From: Fusibacter_A sp965140735
GTDB lineage: Bacteria; Bacillota; Clostridia; Peptostreptococcales; Acidaminobacteraceae
Assembly: GCA_965140735.1 (NCBI GenBank)
Contig: OZ223306.1
Location: 2,356,001-2,420,000 of the forward strand
DNA length: 64,000 nt
Direction of reading: 5' to 3'
Shown here: positions 27,922 to 35,457 of the stretch, piece by piece
Position numbering within the stretch: the first letter of the stretch is position 1
How the letters are laid out: every line of letters starts with the position of its first letter
Program-made: the position numbers and the translations under genes
The notes under the pieces: generated by a model
What the model was told of the DNA's origin: nothing
Seen by the model: the letters and a program-made list of their open reading frames with translations, nothing else
The model's database searches: none

Positions 27922-28791
27922 CTACTCGCTCGCTTTTGAAAGGTCCAAAATTCTCAAGGCTCTTTCAACAATTGGTTTATCAATCATCTTTCCTTTAAGT
28001 GAAATGACACCTAAGCCCTTAGCTTCAGCCTCTTCTATTGCTTTTACAACTTCTTCAGCATGTGCTATTTCTTTATCTGTAGGTTTAAACAGCTTGTGCA
28101 CCACTGGAATCTGTCTTGGATTGATGACAGATTTCCCATCGAAACCAAGTTGCTTAATGAGTTCAACTTCATCTGCAAAACCTGCCATGTTATCAATATC
28201 TGAGTACACTGTGTCTAGTGCTGCAATTCCAGCTGATCTCGCTGCATTTAAGAGTTGTGATCTCGCATATAAAAGTTCAATACCACCAGGCGATCTCTTT
28301 GTCTTAAGATTAGTCACATAATCTTCTGCACCAAGCGCTATGCCAATCAGTCTGTCTGATGCATGTGCGATCTCGTAAGCATTCATAATCCCCAGTGCAC
28401 TTTCTATCGCAGCCATCATTCTAGTACTGCCAACTTCTCTGCCGTATTTTACCTCTGCTTTGGCAATTAACGCTTCAACTTGATGTATATCATCTGCTGT
28501 TTCTGTCTTAGGTAATCGCACCACATGAATACCACCTGCTACAATTGCTTCAATATCCTTTTCTCCAAACGGCGTATCGAGTCCATTGATTCGACAAACA
28601 AGTTCAGTGGTTCCAAAGTCTACTGTTTGAAGTGCTCTATAAACCAGCATTCTCGCTGTATCTTTTTCTCTAAGTGAAATGGCATCTTCAAGATCAAACA
28701 TAATCGAATCTGCACCGTATATAACAGCATCTGCAAGCATTCCAGGATTACTGCCTGGTACATAAAGCATTGTTCTTCTAAGTCTACTCAT
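27922..28791 (-). CDS. citE: Citrate lyase beta subunit (citryl-ACP lyase)
   Basis: Splits citryl-ACP into oxaloacetate and acetyl-ACP. It belongs to the HpcH/HpaI aldolase superfamily: RTMLYVPGSNPGMLADA at the start, the metal-binding FDLEDAISLREKD, MAAIESALGI and LGAEDYVTNL are all visible. The ATG at 28791 overlaps the last 8 bases of citD, which indicates translational coupling; the frame open further upstream is inside citD. The product has 289 residues. Confidence 0.96.
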   Translation of the reverse strand: MSRLRRTMLYVPGSNPGMLADAVIYGADSIMFDLEDAISLREKDTARMLVYRALQTVDFGTTELVCRINGLDTPFGEKDIEAIVAGGIHVVRLPKTETADDIHQVEALIAKAEVKYGREVGSTRMMAAIESALGIMNAYEIAHASDRLIGIALGAEDYVTNLKTKRSPGGIELLYARSQLLNAARSAGIAALDTVYSDIDNMAGFADEVELIKQLGFDGKSVINPRQIPVVHKLFKPTDKEIAHAEEVVKAIEEAEAKGLGVISLKGKMIDKPIVERALRILDLSKASE

Positions 28792-29092
28792 GATGCACCA
28801 CACTCCATTCTAAAGTATGCGCTTGATCTAGCCCTCTCTGTATTGCACTTTCAACACGTGCTTTTATCGTACAATCAAGTGCACCTCTGTCAACTGCATT
28901 TACCACAACACTCTCAAGTTCGTATTTATCAATGACTTGTGAGATAAGGTTTTTAATGTGATCTCCATACTGTTTTTCCACAACGCTCTTTAAATGTATT
29001 TCATTTGCTTTGCTCAGTAGATTGTTCTCAAGCCTAATGTTGATATCGCAGGAATCCATTGTGCCTGCAGAGGCTTCTTTTTTCAATTTCAT
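28784..29092 (-). CDS. citD: Citrate lyase gamma subunit (acyl carrier protein)
   Basis: A small acyl carrier that holds the phosphoribosyl-dephospho-CoA arm. The modified serine is S14 in ASAGTMDSCDI, matching position 14 of the well-studied Klebsiella CitD. It has 102 residues. AGGAGG precedes the ATG. It sits between citC and citE as in most cit operons. Confidence 0.95.
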   Translation of the reverse strand: MKLKKEASAGTMDSCDINIRLENNLLSKANEIHLKSVVEKQYGDHIKNLISQVIDKYELESVVVNAVDRGALDCTIKARVESAIQRGLDQAHTLEWSVVHHE

Positions 29093-29101
29093 TTTGACCT
29101 C

Positions 29102-30142
29102 CTAGTGTCTTGATGTTGCATTTTTTAATTTTTCAATCACCCGTTTGCCTTGTGCTGTTTTAAAATATTGATACGTGCTCTCAGGCACCAATTTTTTAAC
29201 TTCCTTCATATGACCCTTTGCCAGCAATGCTCGTACTCTAGAGGCACTGATGGCATCATCTCCAAATATTTTTCTTGGAATTTCGATTATTTCAACATTA
29301 TAGTTCGGTAAAACTTGTTTCATCTGCTCATTATAGAGTGACGTCGTTGCACAATAAGGTTCTGTACCTACAAATCGTTTCGTTATATGAAGTGCCTTTG
29401 CAAAATAGTGTCCAAATATTTTTAGATCAAGTTCCGTTTGAATCTGCGTACCTTCTTCAGGATTTTTGAGAAAATAAGTTGGGAACGTTGCATCTGAAAT
29501 AATATAATCACTGCCCTTGATCACATAAACGTTATCCAAATGTGCTGTGCCTGTAACAATCAATTTGTACCGATCATCACTTGGAAACGATGTGTGTGTG
29601 GAATCCACAACGAATATATATAAAAACTCACAATTTGCTGCTGCATATTCAATGAGGTATTGATGCCCCAATGTAAATGGATTGCCATTCATCACAATGG
29701 CACCGACAACTTCATGAGTGGTTTTAAATGAACCTAAGTAACACGCAAAGTTTTTAATACCATGTGGTTTACGCTCCAGTAAGACCACTTTTGAATCAAC
29801 GCGTTCAATTTCATAAAATCCGAGGTTTTCAAAAGATTTTGCACTTTCACATTTGGTATAAACAAAGATATTATTATAGTCTTGGTCATATAAGAACTTC
29901 ATAACTTCATCAATCAATTCTCCTAGGACGTTGCTTCCTTTTTCCTGTGGACTTATGGCGACACTCCTGATGGTGTTGCTCAGTGTTGATGCTGTTCCAA
30001 GGAGTTTATCCTCTTTGAAAAGGCCAAATGTGTGATCCACTCCGGGATCTAGCTTAATATCATTGATTTCAATTAGATTTAAAACGTCTTTCCAGTAAAG
30101 ATCATTTGGTCGCATGTCTTTAATGAATGTTTGCTCGATCAT
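29102..30142 (-). CDS. citC: Citrate lyase ligase (acetylates the carrier)
   Basis: [Citrate (pro-3S)-lyase] ligase activates the enzyme by acetylating the thiol of the CitD arm with acetate and ATP. The N-terminal third is a GNAT-like fold (KEDKLLGTASTL), and the rest is a nucleotidyltransferase domain with the HxGH-type motif in NGNPFTLGHQYL and a late ISASRVR motif. It has 346 residues. First gene of the run citC-D-E-F-X-tctC-B-A, with AGAGGGG upstream; a strong terminator for citG separates it from that gene. Confidence 0.95.
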   Translation of the reverse strand: MIEQTFIKDMRPNDLYWKDVLNLIEINDIKLDPGVDHTFGLFKEDKLLGTASTLSNTIRSVAISPQEKGSNVLGELIDEVMKFLYDQDYNNIFVYTKCESAKSFENLGFYEIERVDSKVVLLERKPHGIKNFACYLGSFKTTHEVVGAIVMNGNPFTLGHQYLIEYAAANCEFLYIFVVDSTHTSFPSDDRYKLIVTGTAHLDNVYVIKGSDYIISDATFPTYFLKNPEEGTQIQTELDLKIFGHYFAKALHITKRFVGTEPYCATTSLYNEQMKQVLPNYNVEIIEIPRKIFGDDAISASRVRALLAKGHMKEVKKLVPESTYQYFKTAQGKRVIEKLKNATSRH

Positions 30143-30191
30143 AAAAGCCCCTCTTTTTAAAGCGATCCCATTTTTTCGCTTTATTACAACA

Positions 30192-30234
30192 AAAAAGGTC
30201 AGTACATAAAATCTTTTGATTTTACATACTGACC
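30192..30234 (-). terminator. Strong terminator after citG
   Basis: A 17-bp stem (30197-30213 with 30218-30234) with one mismatch and a TTTT-type loop is followed on the minus strand by six T. It ends the citG transcript 150 bp beyond its stop, so citC must have its own promoter in the roughly 50 bp from here to its start, or rely on read-through. Confidence 0.85.
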
Positions 30235-30387
30235 TTCATAGTTTAAACTAATCCTTGTCCGTACTATTCACTTGTTGCACAAATTTATACTCGTAAAACG
30301 CCCCACAAAAAATGTCTGCCCCGCATCATTTTTCATCTGAACTCACCTACATTGTAAAATATTCTTGAACAAATTGCAATATATTTT

Positions 30388-31305
30388 TTAAATTTTGTCA
30401 CAAAATTGATCTGAAAGCAACTTTAAATACACTGAAACTGCTAATAAATCTGCACAGCCACCATGACTAACATAATGCTCTATGCACCATAAATCATATT
30501 GTTCAATTGCATTTTTTCCTGATTCTGTATAGATTCCGCCTACCTCTACAACACTTCTCGCTTTTGCTTTACTGGACTCCAACATTTCATAATTATGCCT
30601 GCCAATCACATTAGAGTCATCTAAATGACATATGAGTAGTAGCAATGCTTGGATCATGGCATCGTTTAGAGACATGCCCTTGCTGAGTGCTTCTTCCAAC
30701 ACAGGCAAGCCCCATTTTTTAGCACTTATATAGCCCGAAGCCGCTTCTCCTCTAGCACCTGTCAATCCTAACTTAAGATACTGAGCTTCACCATAAGTGT
30801 TAGCTTCCTTCACACTAGATAATTGCTGTGTCACAACTGGTTTAATATAAGTGCTTACCCTACCGGTAATGGCTTCTATAAACTGTTCATGACCCATAGG
30901 CGATTCTCTAGGAATACACAACCACTCACTCACAGCGCAAGAAATCAGTCCCAGTGCATAAATTGCACCTTTATGAGTATTGACATTTTGTGTTTCATTG
31001 AACATTTTTGCTTCTGCAACTATGCCCATTTTTTGTAAATCTTTAAAAAAATCATCAGGCTTTAAAAATTTTTTAGGCTCAGGTACAACTCGATATTTAT
31101 CTAGAATAAACTCGGCGATTTCAAAAAAATATTGGCCTAACCCAACACTGCTGTCTATAAATGTATAAAAATCCATATCGTAATGAGCCCCGTTATTATT
31201 TCGATCCACTAGCCCAGGTTTTGGTGTTGCAGATACCTCATACAGTAAAGCTTTAACAGCAAGCTCAGATATCATAATAGGTATATTGTCATGAATTTTG
31301 TACAT
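30388..31305 (-). CDS. citG: CitG, triphosphoribosyl-dephospho-CoA synthase
   Basis: Makes the precursor of the citrate lyase prosthetic group from ATP and dephospho-CoA. The signatures are ATPKPGLVDRNNNGAHYDMD near the start, NTHKGAIYALG in the middle and ARGEAASGY; all are typical of CitG/MdcB. It has 305 residues. It lies upstream of the cit operon on the same strand but is separated by a strong terminator, so it is probably transcribed on its own. Confidence 0.94.
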   Translation of the reverse strand: MYKIHDNIPIMISELAVKALLYEVSATPKPGLVDRNNNGAHYDMDFYTFIDSSVGLGQYFFEIAEFILDKYRVVPEPKKFLKPDDFFKDLQKMGIVAEAKMFNETQNVNTHKGAIYALGLISCAVSEWLCIPRESPMGHEQFIEAITGRVSTYIKPVVTQQLSSVKEANTYGEAQYLKLGLTGARGEAASGYISAKKWGLPVLEEALSKGMSLNDAMIQALLLLICHLDDSNVIGRHNYEMLESSKAKARSVVEVGGIYTESGKNAIEQYDLWCIEHYVSHGGCADLLAVSVYLKLLSDQFCDKI

Positions 31306-31426
31306 ATATTCTCCTAGTTTTAATTTTATATAAAATTATTCCCCCTACTTATACCCTATTTCCTTGTCTTTTACTTGTAATCATTTCATTTTTCAGTTAT
31401 CATATATATTGATTACACTTTAATGT

Positions 31427-31510
31427 AGAGTGATAAAGGCAAAACTGATGAAAGTCAGTGACGCAAAGTCATGGGTCTAAAACAAATTTTGTTATGATTG
31501 CCAGACTACC
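31427..31510 (+). ncRNA. Cyclic di-GMP-I (GEMM) riboswitch
   Basis: The aptamer hallmarks occur in order on the plus strand: GGCAAA at 31438-31443, a hairpin closed by CTGAT/GTCAG with a GAAA loop, the invariant GACGCAAAG (31460-31468), GGTCTAA, a second hairpin around AACAAATTTTGTT, and the closing ATTGCCAGACTACC. The ribosome binding site AGGGGAGG starts only about 10 bases after the aptamer, so control of translation start is more likely than a terminator switch. It drives the 78-residue gene at 31534. Confidence 0.93.
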
Positions 31511-31533
31511 AAATCATATTAGGGGAGGCAAAT

Positions 31534-31770
31534 ATGAATCCAGAAAATTGTGAAAAAATAATTGAAATTCTTCAATGCACTCACACTACAAAAACATTTA
31601 AACTAAACAACAATGACCTTGGAAAGTTATTTGACAGTGCACAGGCTGGAAATGAAATGGCTTTTATTTACTTGGCAGAATGGTTTTTTACATACGCTCA
31701 GACTAAAGAAAGTACATCTCCATTTGAAACCGCTTTGTACGAAACATTGAGACCTTATTTTATAAATTAG
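31534..31770 (+). CDS. Small orphan protein under c-di-GMP riboswitch control
   Basis: A 78-residue soluble protein with no membrane helix or signal. It is helical and slightly acidic, with cysteines near both C-E-K and Q-C-T in the first 16 residues. I do not recognise a family. The start is ATG 31534 (MNPENCEKI) behind AGGGGAGG; a longer frame starting at 31498 would run into the riboswitch and is not real. It is monocistronic, with a terminator 28 bp after its stop. Placement suggests a role in the switch between motile and sessile life, which is inference. Confidence 0.8.
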   Translation: MNPENCEKIIEILQCTHTTKTFKLNNNDLGKLFDSAQAGNEMAFIYLAEWFFTYAQTKESTSPFETALYETLRPYFIN

Positions 31771-31797
31771 ACTTCTAATGTTCGGCGTCAAAAAGTT

Positions 31798-31851
31798 AGG
31801 ACTTATTGATTATCGAGATTTTCATCTCCCCTAATCAATCAGTCCTTTTTT
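31798..31851 (+). terminator. Rho-independent terminator
   Basis: AGGACT.TTGATTA pairs with TAATCAA.AGTCCT across a short loop and is followed by six T. It closes the riboswitch transcript. Confidence 0.85.
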
Positions 31852-31857
31852 ATTATA

Positions 31858-31958
31858 AACAACAAAATTTGAGCCAAAAGCTGTGTTGAGGAATCTTTAA
31901 CCTCAAACAGCATCAGCGAAAATTGCTTTGAGACATCGCAAGATGGCTCAAATGTTAT
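31858..31958 (-). repeat. Structured dispersed repeat, copy 1
   Basis: An outer stem (AAATTTGAGCC at 31865-31875 with GGCTCAAAT at 31945-31953) encloses a second stem (GCTGTGTTGAGG with CCTCAAACAGC). Read on the minus strand it matches the element at 53624-53737 in its two ends (AACATTTGAG and GGCTCAAATTTTGTTGTTTA) and an internal ATTTTCGCTGA. It overlaps the end of the nitroreductase gene by about 11 bases. Confidence 0.6.
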
Positions 31959-32694
31959 TCTTAGTCCATTCAGAAAGATATTTATGAATGGAACGATTCA
32001 TTTCTTTAAAGAAATCCGCATTTTTCTTTCTCATGTAAAATTTATAAGCAAAATCTTCTGTACTCTCATCTTTTTCTTTAAACATTTTTTGGATAAAAGC
32101 ATCGTTAATATCAGGATATGTTTCTTCAAAGACTGTAAATTCATCTTCAAATCTTGGTCTGAGTACTGGTTTATGATCGAAATGTCCAAAAACCACTAAA
32201 ATTGCTGGCATGGTGTATTCTGGCAAATTAAAAAAAGCTTTATGCGTTTCATAATGCTCCATAATATCGCCAATATAACAGGTCCCTATGCCCATACTCT
32301 CTGCGGCGATAACTGCATTCTGTGCTGCTATGGTTGCATCTTGCATCGCCAAAACAAAATCGCTTACAGAAGGTCCTGAAAAGCCCTCAACACGCTCTGG
32401 CAAACCGCTGATTTCAAAGTACTTCTGCCATTTATGATGATCTAGTACAAATAAAAGTGCCAATGAAGCATCCCCAATGAATGGCTGGTCATCACAACTT
32501 TTAGCAAGTGACTTTAAACTAGATTTAGATCTAATTTTAACGATACTATAAAGCATCATATTACCTGCTGTTGCACCACGTTTAGCTGCCTCAATAATGG
32601 TGCTAACAGCTTCATCTGAAATTTCTTCTTGATTAAATTTGCGTATAGAAGTATGGTTTACCAAAACATCTATAGTTGGATTTTTTGAATCCAT
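31948..32694 (-). CDS. Nitroreductase-family flavoprotein
   Basis: An FMN-dependent NAD(P)H oxidoreductase of the nitroreductase/NfsA-like fold. The flavin-binding start HTSIRKFNQEEIS, the middle QDATIAAQNAVIAAESMGIGTCYIG and the following LPEYTMPAILVVFGH are characteristic. It has 248 residues. The start is ATG 32694 behind AGGTGG; a GTG three codons earlier overlaps that site. The substrate is unknown; the family reduces nitro compounds, quinones or flavins. Monocistronic. Confidence 0.88.
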   Translation of the reverse strand: MDSKNPTIDVLVNHTSIRKFNQEEISDEAVSTIIEAAKRGATAGNMMLYSIVKIRSKSSLKSLAKSCDDQPFIGDASLALLFVLDHHKWQKYFEISGLPERVEGFSGPSVSDFVLAMQDATIAAQNAVIAAESMGIGTCYIGDIMEHYETHKAFFNLPEYTMPAILVVFGHFDHKPVLRPRFEDEFTVFEETYPDINDAFIQKMFKEKDESTEDFAYKFYMRKKNADFFKEMNRSIHKYLSEWTKNNI

Positions 32695-32791
32695 AAAGAC
32701 CACCTACTTTCTTTTGAACTTGATATAATGCCTAATTGACAATTTTATCAAAAAAACAACTTTACATTAATCTTATCATTGTCTCTGTAAA

Positions 32792-32828
32792 AAGAAAAGA
32801 GTCCATCCACTTTAAAGTAGACGAACTC
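32792..32828 (-). terminator. Terminator after ptsH
   Basis: GAGT.C.TC.ACTTT pairs with AAAGT.GA.G.ACTC (32799-32828); on the minus strand TTTTCTTTTT follows. It lies 32 bp after the HPr gene. Confidence 0.75.
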
Positions 32829-32859
32829 ATACATACTTCAAATTATTTTATGCTTTGTT

Positions 32860-33123
32860 CTACTCACCAAAGTTCCCACTAATCAATGCTTTAATCTCAT
32901 CAATTGCTTCACTTTCATCGCTACCATCTACTTCAACTCTGATGACATCTCCCTTAGATGCAGCCATTTTTAATATCCCTAACATACTCTTACCATTATA
33001 CATCTGATCTTCTTTATAAAGACTTATCGTACTTTGGTATTTATTACAAGCTTGAATAAACAGACCCGCTGGTCTTGCATGTAATCCATGTTCATTTTGC
33101 AATGTAAATTCATATTTTTTCAT
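32860..33123 (-). CDS. ptsH: HPr phosphocarrier of the PTS
   Basis: Carries phosphate from enzyme I to sugar permeases. H15 in HGLHARPAG is the catalytic histidine, and S46 in GKSMLGIL is the site used by HPr kinase for catabolite control. It has 87 residues. No ptsI follows. It lies at the end of a PTS sugar cluster, so it may be a dedicated carrier for it or the general HPr; the intact S46 region favours a full regulatory role. Confidence 0.93.
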   Translation of the reverse strand: MKKYEFTLQNEHGLHARPAGLFIQACNKYQSTISLYKEDQMYNGKSMLGILKMAASKGDVIRVEVDGSDESEAIDEIKALISGNFGE

Positions 33124-33181
33124 ATTTTTGCCTCACTTTTCTAAACACCATCAGCATCAGCTTTAGATAACTCTCCTCATA

Positions 33182-34444
33182 TTAAATCCCATTAAAATAC
33201 GTCAGTAAATATTGCTCTGCTTCAGTGTTCCAAAGACCATTATTTTTTTCAACGAGCTCATGTAAAGTCTTGAACAAAGGGTTTTCAGCACCTAAAGCTT
33301 CAAAATCTTCAATGGCGGTTAGAGGTAGGTTTATATGATTGTAAATCAACTTTTTACCTCCAGGTATATTCGGCAAATTCATAATCGCATCTATTGTGGC
33401 ATCAAGTCCCCCAATATGTGTTAACATAACGGATGGGTTGATATCTCCCTTTGCTGACATATCCAGTGCTTCAATCAAATCGTTTGTATTCCCACCAGTG
33501 GAACCCATAATATGCGTGTTGCTATAGTGAACATTATACAGATTTATTGGGGCAGTGAAAGCTTTATCCGTTGGACCTGCAAAGAAGTTCATACAGCCAT
33601 CATGGGCAAGTAACCGATCACCTTGTTCAACAAGTGGCACAATTGGTGCGTAGACGAAGACATCATCATAGCCGTGCCCATCTGTAAGTGCCATCAACGC
33701 CGCAATTGGATCAACTGTTTTTCCTGTGTTGATATAAAGTAATTCTACACCTTTTGCTTTTGCGCTTTCAGGTGAAATAAACTTACCTGCTCGATCTAGC
33801 CGATCTTGACTGATATCTGCTACCACAATTTTAGAAGGTTTCCCTTCAATGGCAAGTGCGTATTCAACAGCTCCAAGTCCCATGGGACCTGCACCTCCAA
33901 GTACAATCAAATTTCCCTGTGGCTTAGTGCCCATAATATGCCTATATTCGTTTGGAACAGTATGATAACTCGCATGAAAACCCCCTATAATACACGACAT
34001 GGGTTCACCAAGCGAGGCGTTAAAAAAGCTATCCCCCTCATATACCAATAGACATCCGAGTTCCATCACTTCAGGTGGAATAATATTATAGGTTGCATTG
34101 CCACCAAAATACTCATAAGAATACCCCGGCGAATACGGACTCCCCTTATAATTAAGTGCAGGCTGAAGTGAAAATTTTTGTCCAGCCTTGAACTGGCCCT
34201 CGTATTTTTTGCCCACTTTTTCTATGATCCCCGCCATTTCATGACCTACGATGATCGGATGTTCCTCTATATTTTGAGGCACTCTTTTGTGATTTTTCCC
34301 CTGTTTTATCGCTTTATAAGTAGACATACAAACGCTATCTGAAATCACTTTAACTAGAATTTCATCTTCTTTAATCTCAGGTAATTCAAACGTTTCAAGT
34401 CTCAAATCATCAAGACCATACATTCTAACTGCTCTTGTTTTCAT
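33182..34444 (-). CDS. Zinc-dependent sugar-phosphate dehydrogenase, SorE-like
   Basis: A medium-chain dehydrogenase of 420 residues. The catalytic zinc ligands appear as C38 region (SVCMSTYK) and GHEMAG, with LGEPMSCIIGGF later; the four-cysteine structural zinc loop is missing. The nucleotide fold shows VLGGAGPMGLGAVEYA. It most resembles L-sorbose-1-phosphate reductase. Next to fruK and mannitol-type PTS genes, it probably interconverts a hexitol phosphate and a ketose phosphate. The exact substrate cannot be told from sequence. Confidence 0.8.
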   Translation of the reverse strand: MKTRAVRMYGLDDLRLETFELPEIKEDEILVKVISDSVCMSTYKAIKQGKNHKRVPQNIEEHPIIVGHEMAGIIEKVGKKYEGQFKAGQKFSLQPALNYKGSPYSPGYSYEYFGGNATYNIIPPEVMELGCLLVYEGDSFFNASLGEPMSCIIGGFHASYHTVPNEYRHIMGTKPQGNLIVLGGAGPMGLGAVEYALAIEGKPSKIVVADISQDRLDRAGKFISPESAKAKGVELLYINTGKTVDPIAALMALTDGHGYDDVFVYAPIVPLVEQGDRLLAHDGCMNFFAGPTDKAFTAPINLYNVHYSNTHIMGSTGGNTNDLIEALDMSAKGDINPSVMLTHIGGLDATIDAIMNLPNIPGGKKLIYNHINLPLTAIEDFEALGAENPLFKTLHELVEKNNGLWNTEAEQYLLTYFNGI

Positions 34445-34536
34445 AATCTACTCCTTTGTAATCAAGTCAAAATAATCGTTGAAATGCTAACCCTATTATT
34501 GACTTCTTATTTTAATAATTTCTTATCTAAAGCTTA

Positions 34537-35457
34537 CTAAAGTGCCGTTAAGTCAACACTTGCCATTTTTTTTAAAACCCACGCACTATCCATCGGTTTA
34601 GTGCCCACTGTCATAACTGCTCCAGCGCTAGTTGCCACAGCCATCTTCAAAAGTTTTTCAAGCTCGTATTGGTTTTCAAGCGCATATGCCACTGCACCCA
34701 CAAAAGCATCTCCAGCCCCAACACTACTATGCACTTTCACCCTGAGGGGATTTAAAAAATATCTTTTTTCTGAGTCTGAATAAAAGGCGCCATCGCCTCC
34801 TAATGAAATAAAGACTTTCTCAATTCCCATGTTGATGAAATGCTGAGCAGCTTCCTCAAGGGATGCTCTCGTATCTAATTTTCTTTCAAAATAGAGTTCA
34901 AGCTCATGCCGATTGGGCTTTATGATGTGAGGCTTACCTTCAAGCGCCTGTTTAAACAAATCGCCTTCAGCATCTAAAAATATCTTTAAGTCTTTATTTT
35001 TCAACTTTTGGATCAAAGTTCGATAGACATCTCTTGGCAGACTCTTAGGTGCACTCCCAGATAAAATGATCAAAGAACCTGCAGTTGCATGCGCTGTTAT
35101 TTTTTCATAGAGACAATCGATGTCCTGCATAGAGACCTCAGGCCCCAATTCATTGATTTCAGTCGTCTCACCTGTTTTATGATCAAACACTTTTAGGTTC
35201 GTTCTCGTCTCACCGTTAATCTTTACAAAATCGTGGTTTATGCCCATAGCATCCAGTGCATTTTCAATATACGAACTCCCTAATAAGCCCGTGGCGATAC
35301 TTTCACCATTTAAAGACTTGATGACTTTAGAAACATTGATCCCTTTGCCACCAGGGTCTGTATTAGAGCAAACGACCTTGTTCAAGCCCCCCTGTGTAAG
35401 ACCATCAATTTCAAGCGTCTTATCAATTGCTGGATTTAGTGTCACTGTAATGATCAT
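34537..35457 (-). CDS. fruK: 1-phosphofructokinase (PfkB family)
   Basis: Phosphorylates fructose 1-phosphate, or a related ketose/tagatose phosphate, to the bisphosphate. The start IITVTLNPAIDKTL, GGKGINVSKV and the catalytic SVGAGDAFVGA are classic for FruK/LacC. It has 306 residues. Its ATG shares a base with the stop of the PTS gene (TAATG), so it is translationally coupled to the permease. FruK versus tagatose-6-phosphate kinase cannot be settled by eye. Confidence 0.88.
   Translation of the reverse strand: MIITVTLNPAIDKTLEIDGLTQGGLNKVVCSNTDPGGKGINVSKVIKSLNGESIATGLLGSSYIENALDAMGINHDFVKINGETRTNLKVFDHKTGETTEINELGPEVSMQDIDCLYEKITAHATAGSLIILSGSAPKSLPRDVYRTLIQKLKNKDLKIFLDAEGDLFKQALEGKPHIIKPNRHELELYFERKLDTRASLEEAAQHFINMGIEKVFISLGGDGAFYSDSEKRYFLNPLRVKVHSSVGAGDAFVGAVAYALENQYELEKLLKMAVATSAGAVMTVGTKPMDSAWVLKKMASVDLTAL

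Noticed and set aside
31498..31533. An upstream start for the riboswitch-controlled protein
   Set aside because: The extra codons overlap the aptamer and the ribosome binding site; ATG 31534 has ideal spacing from AGGGGAGG.
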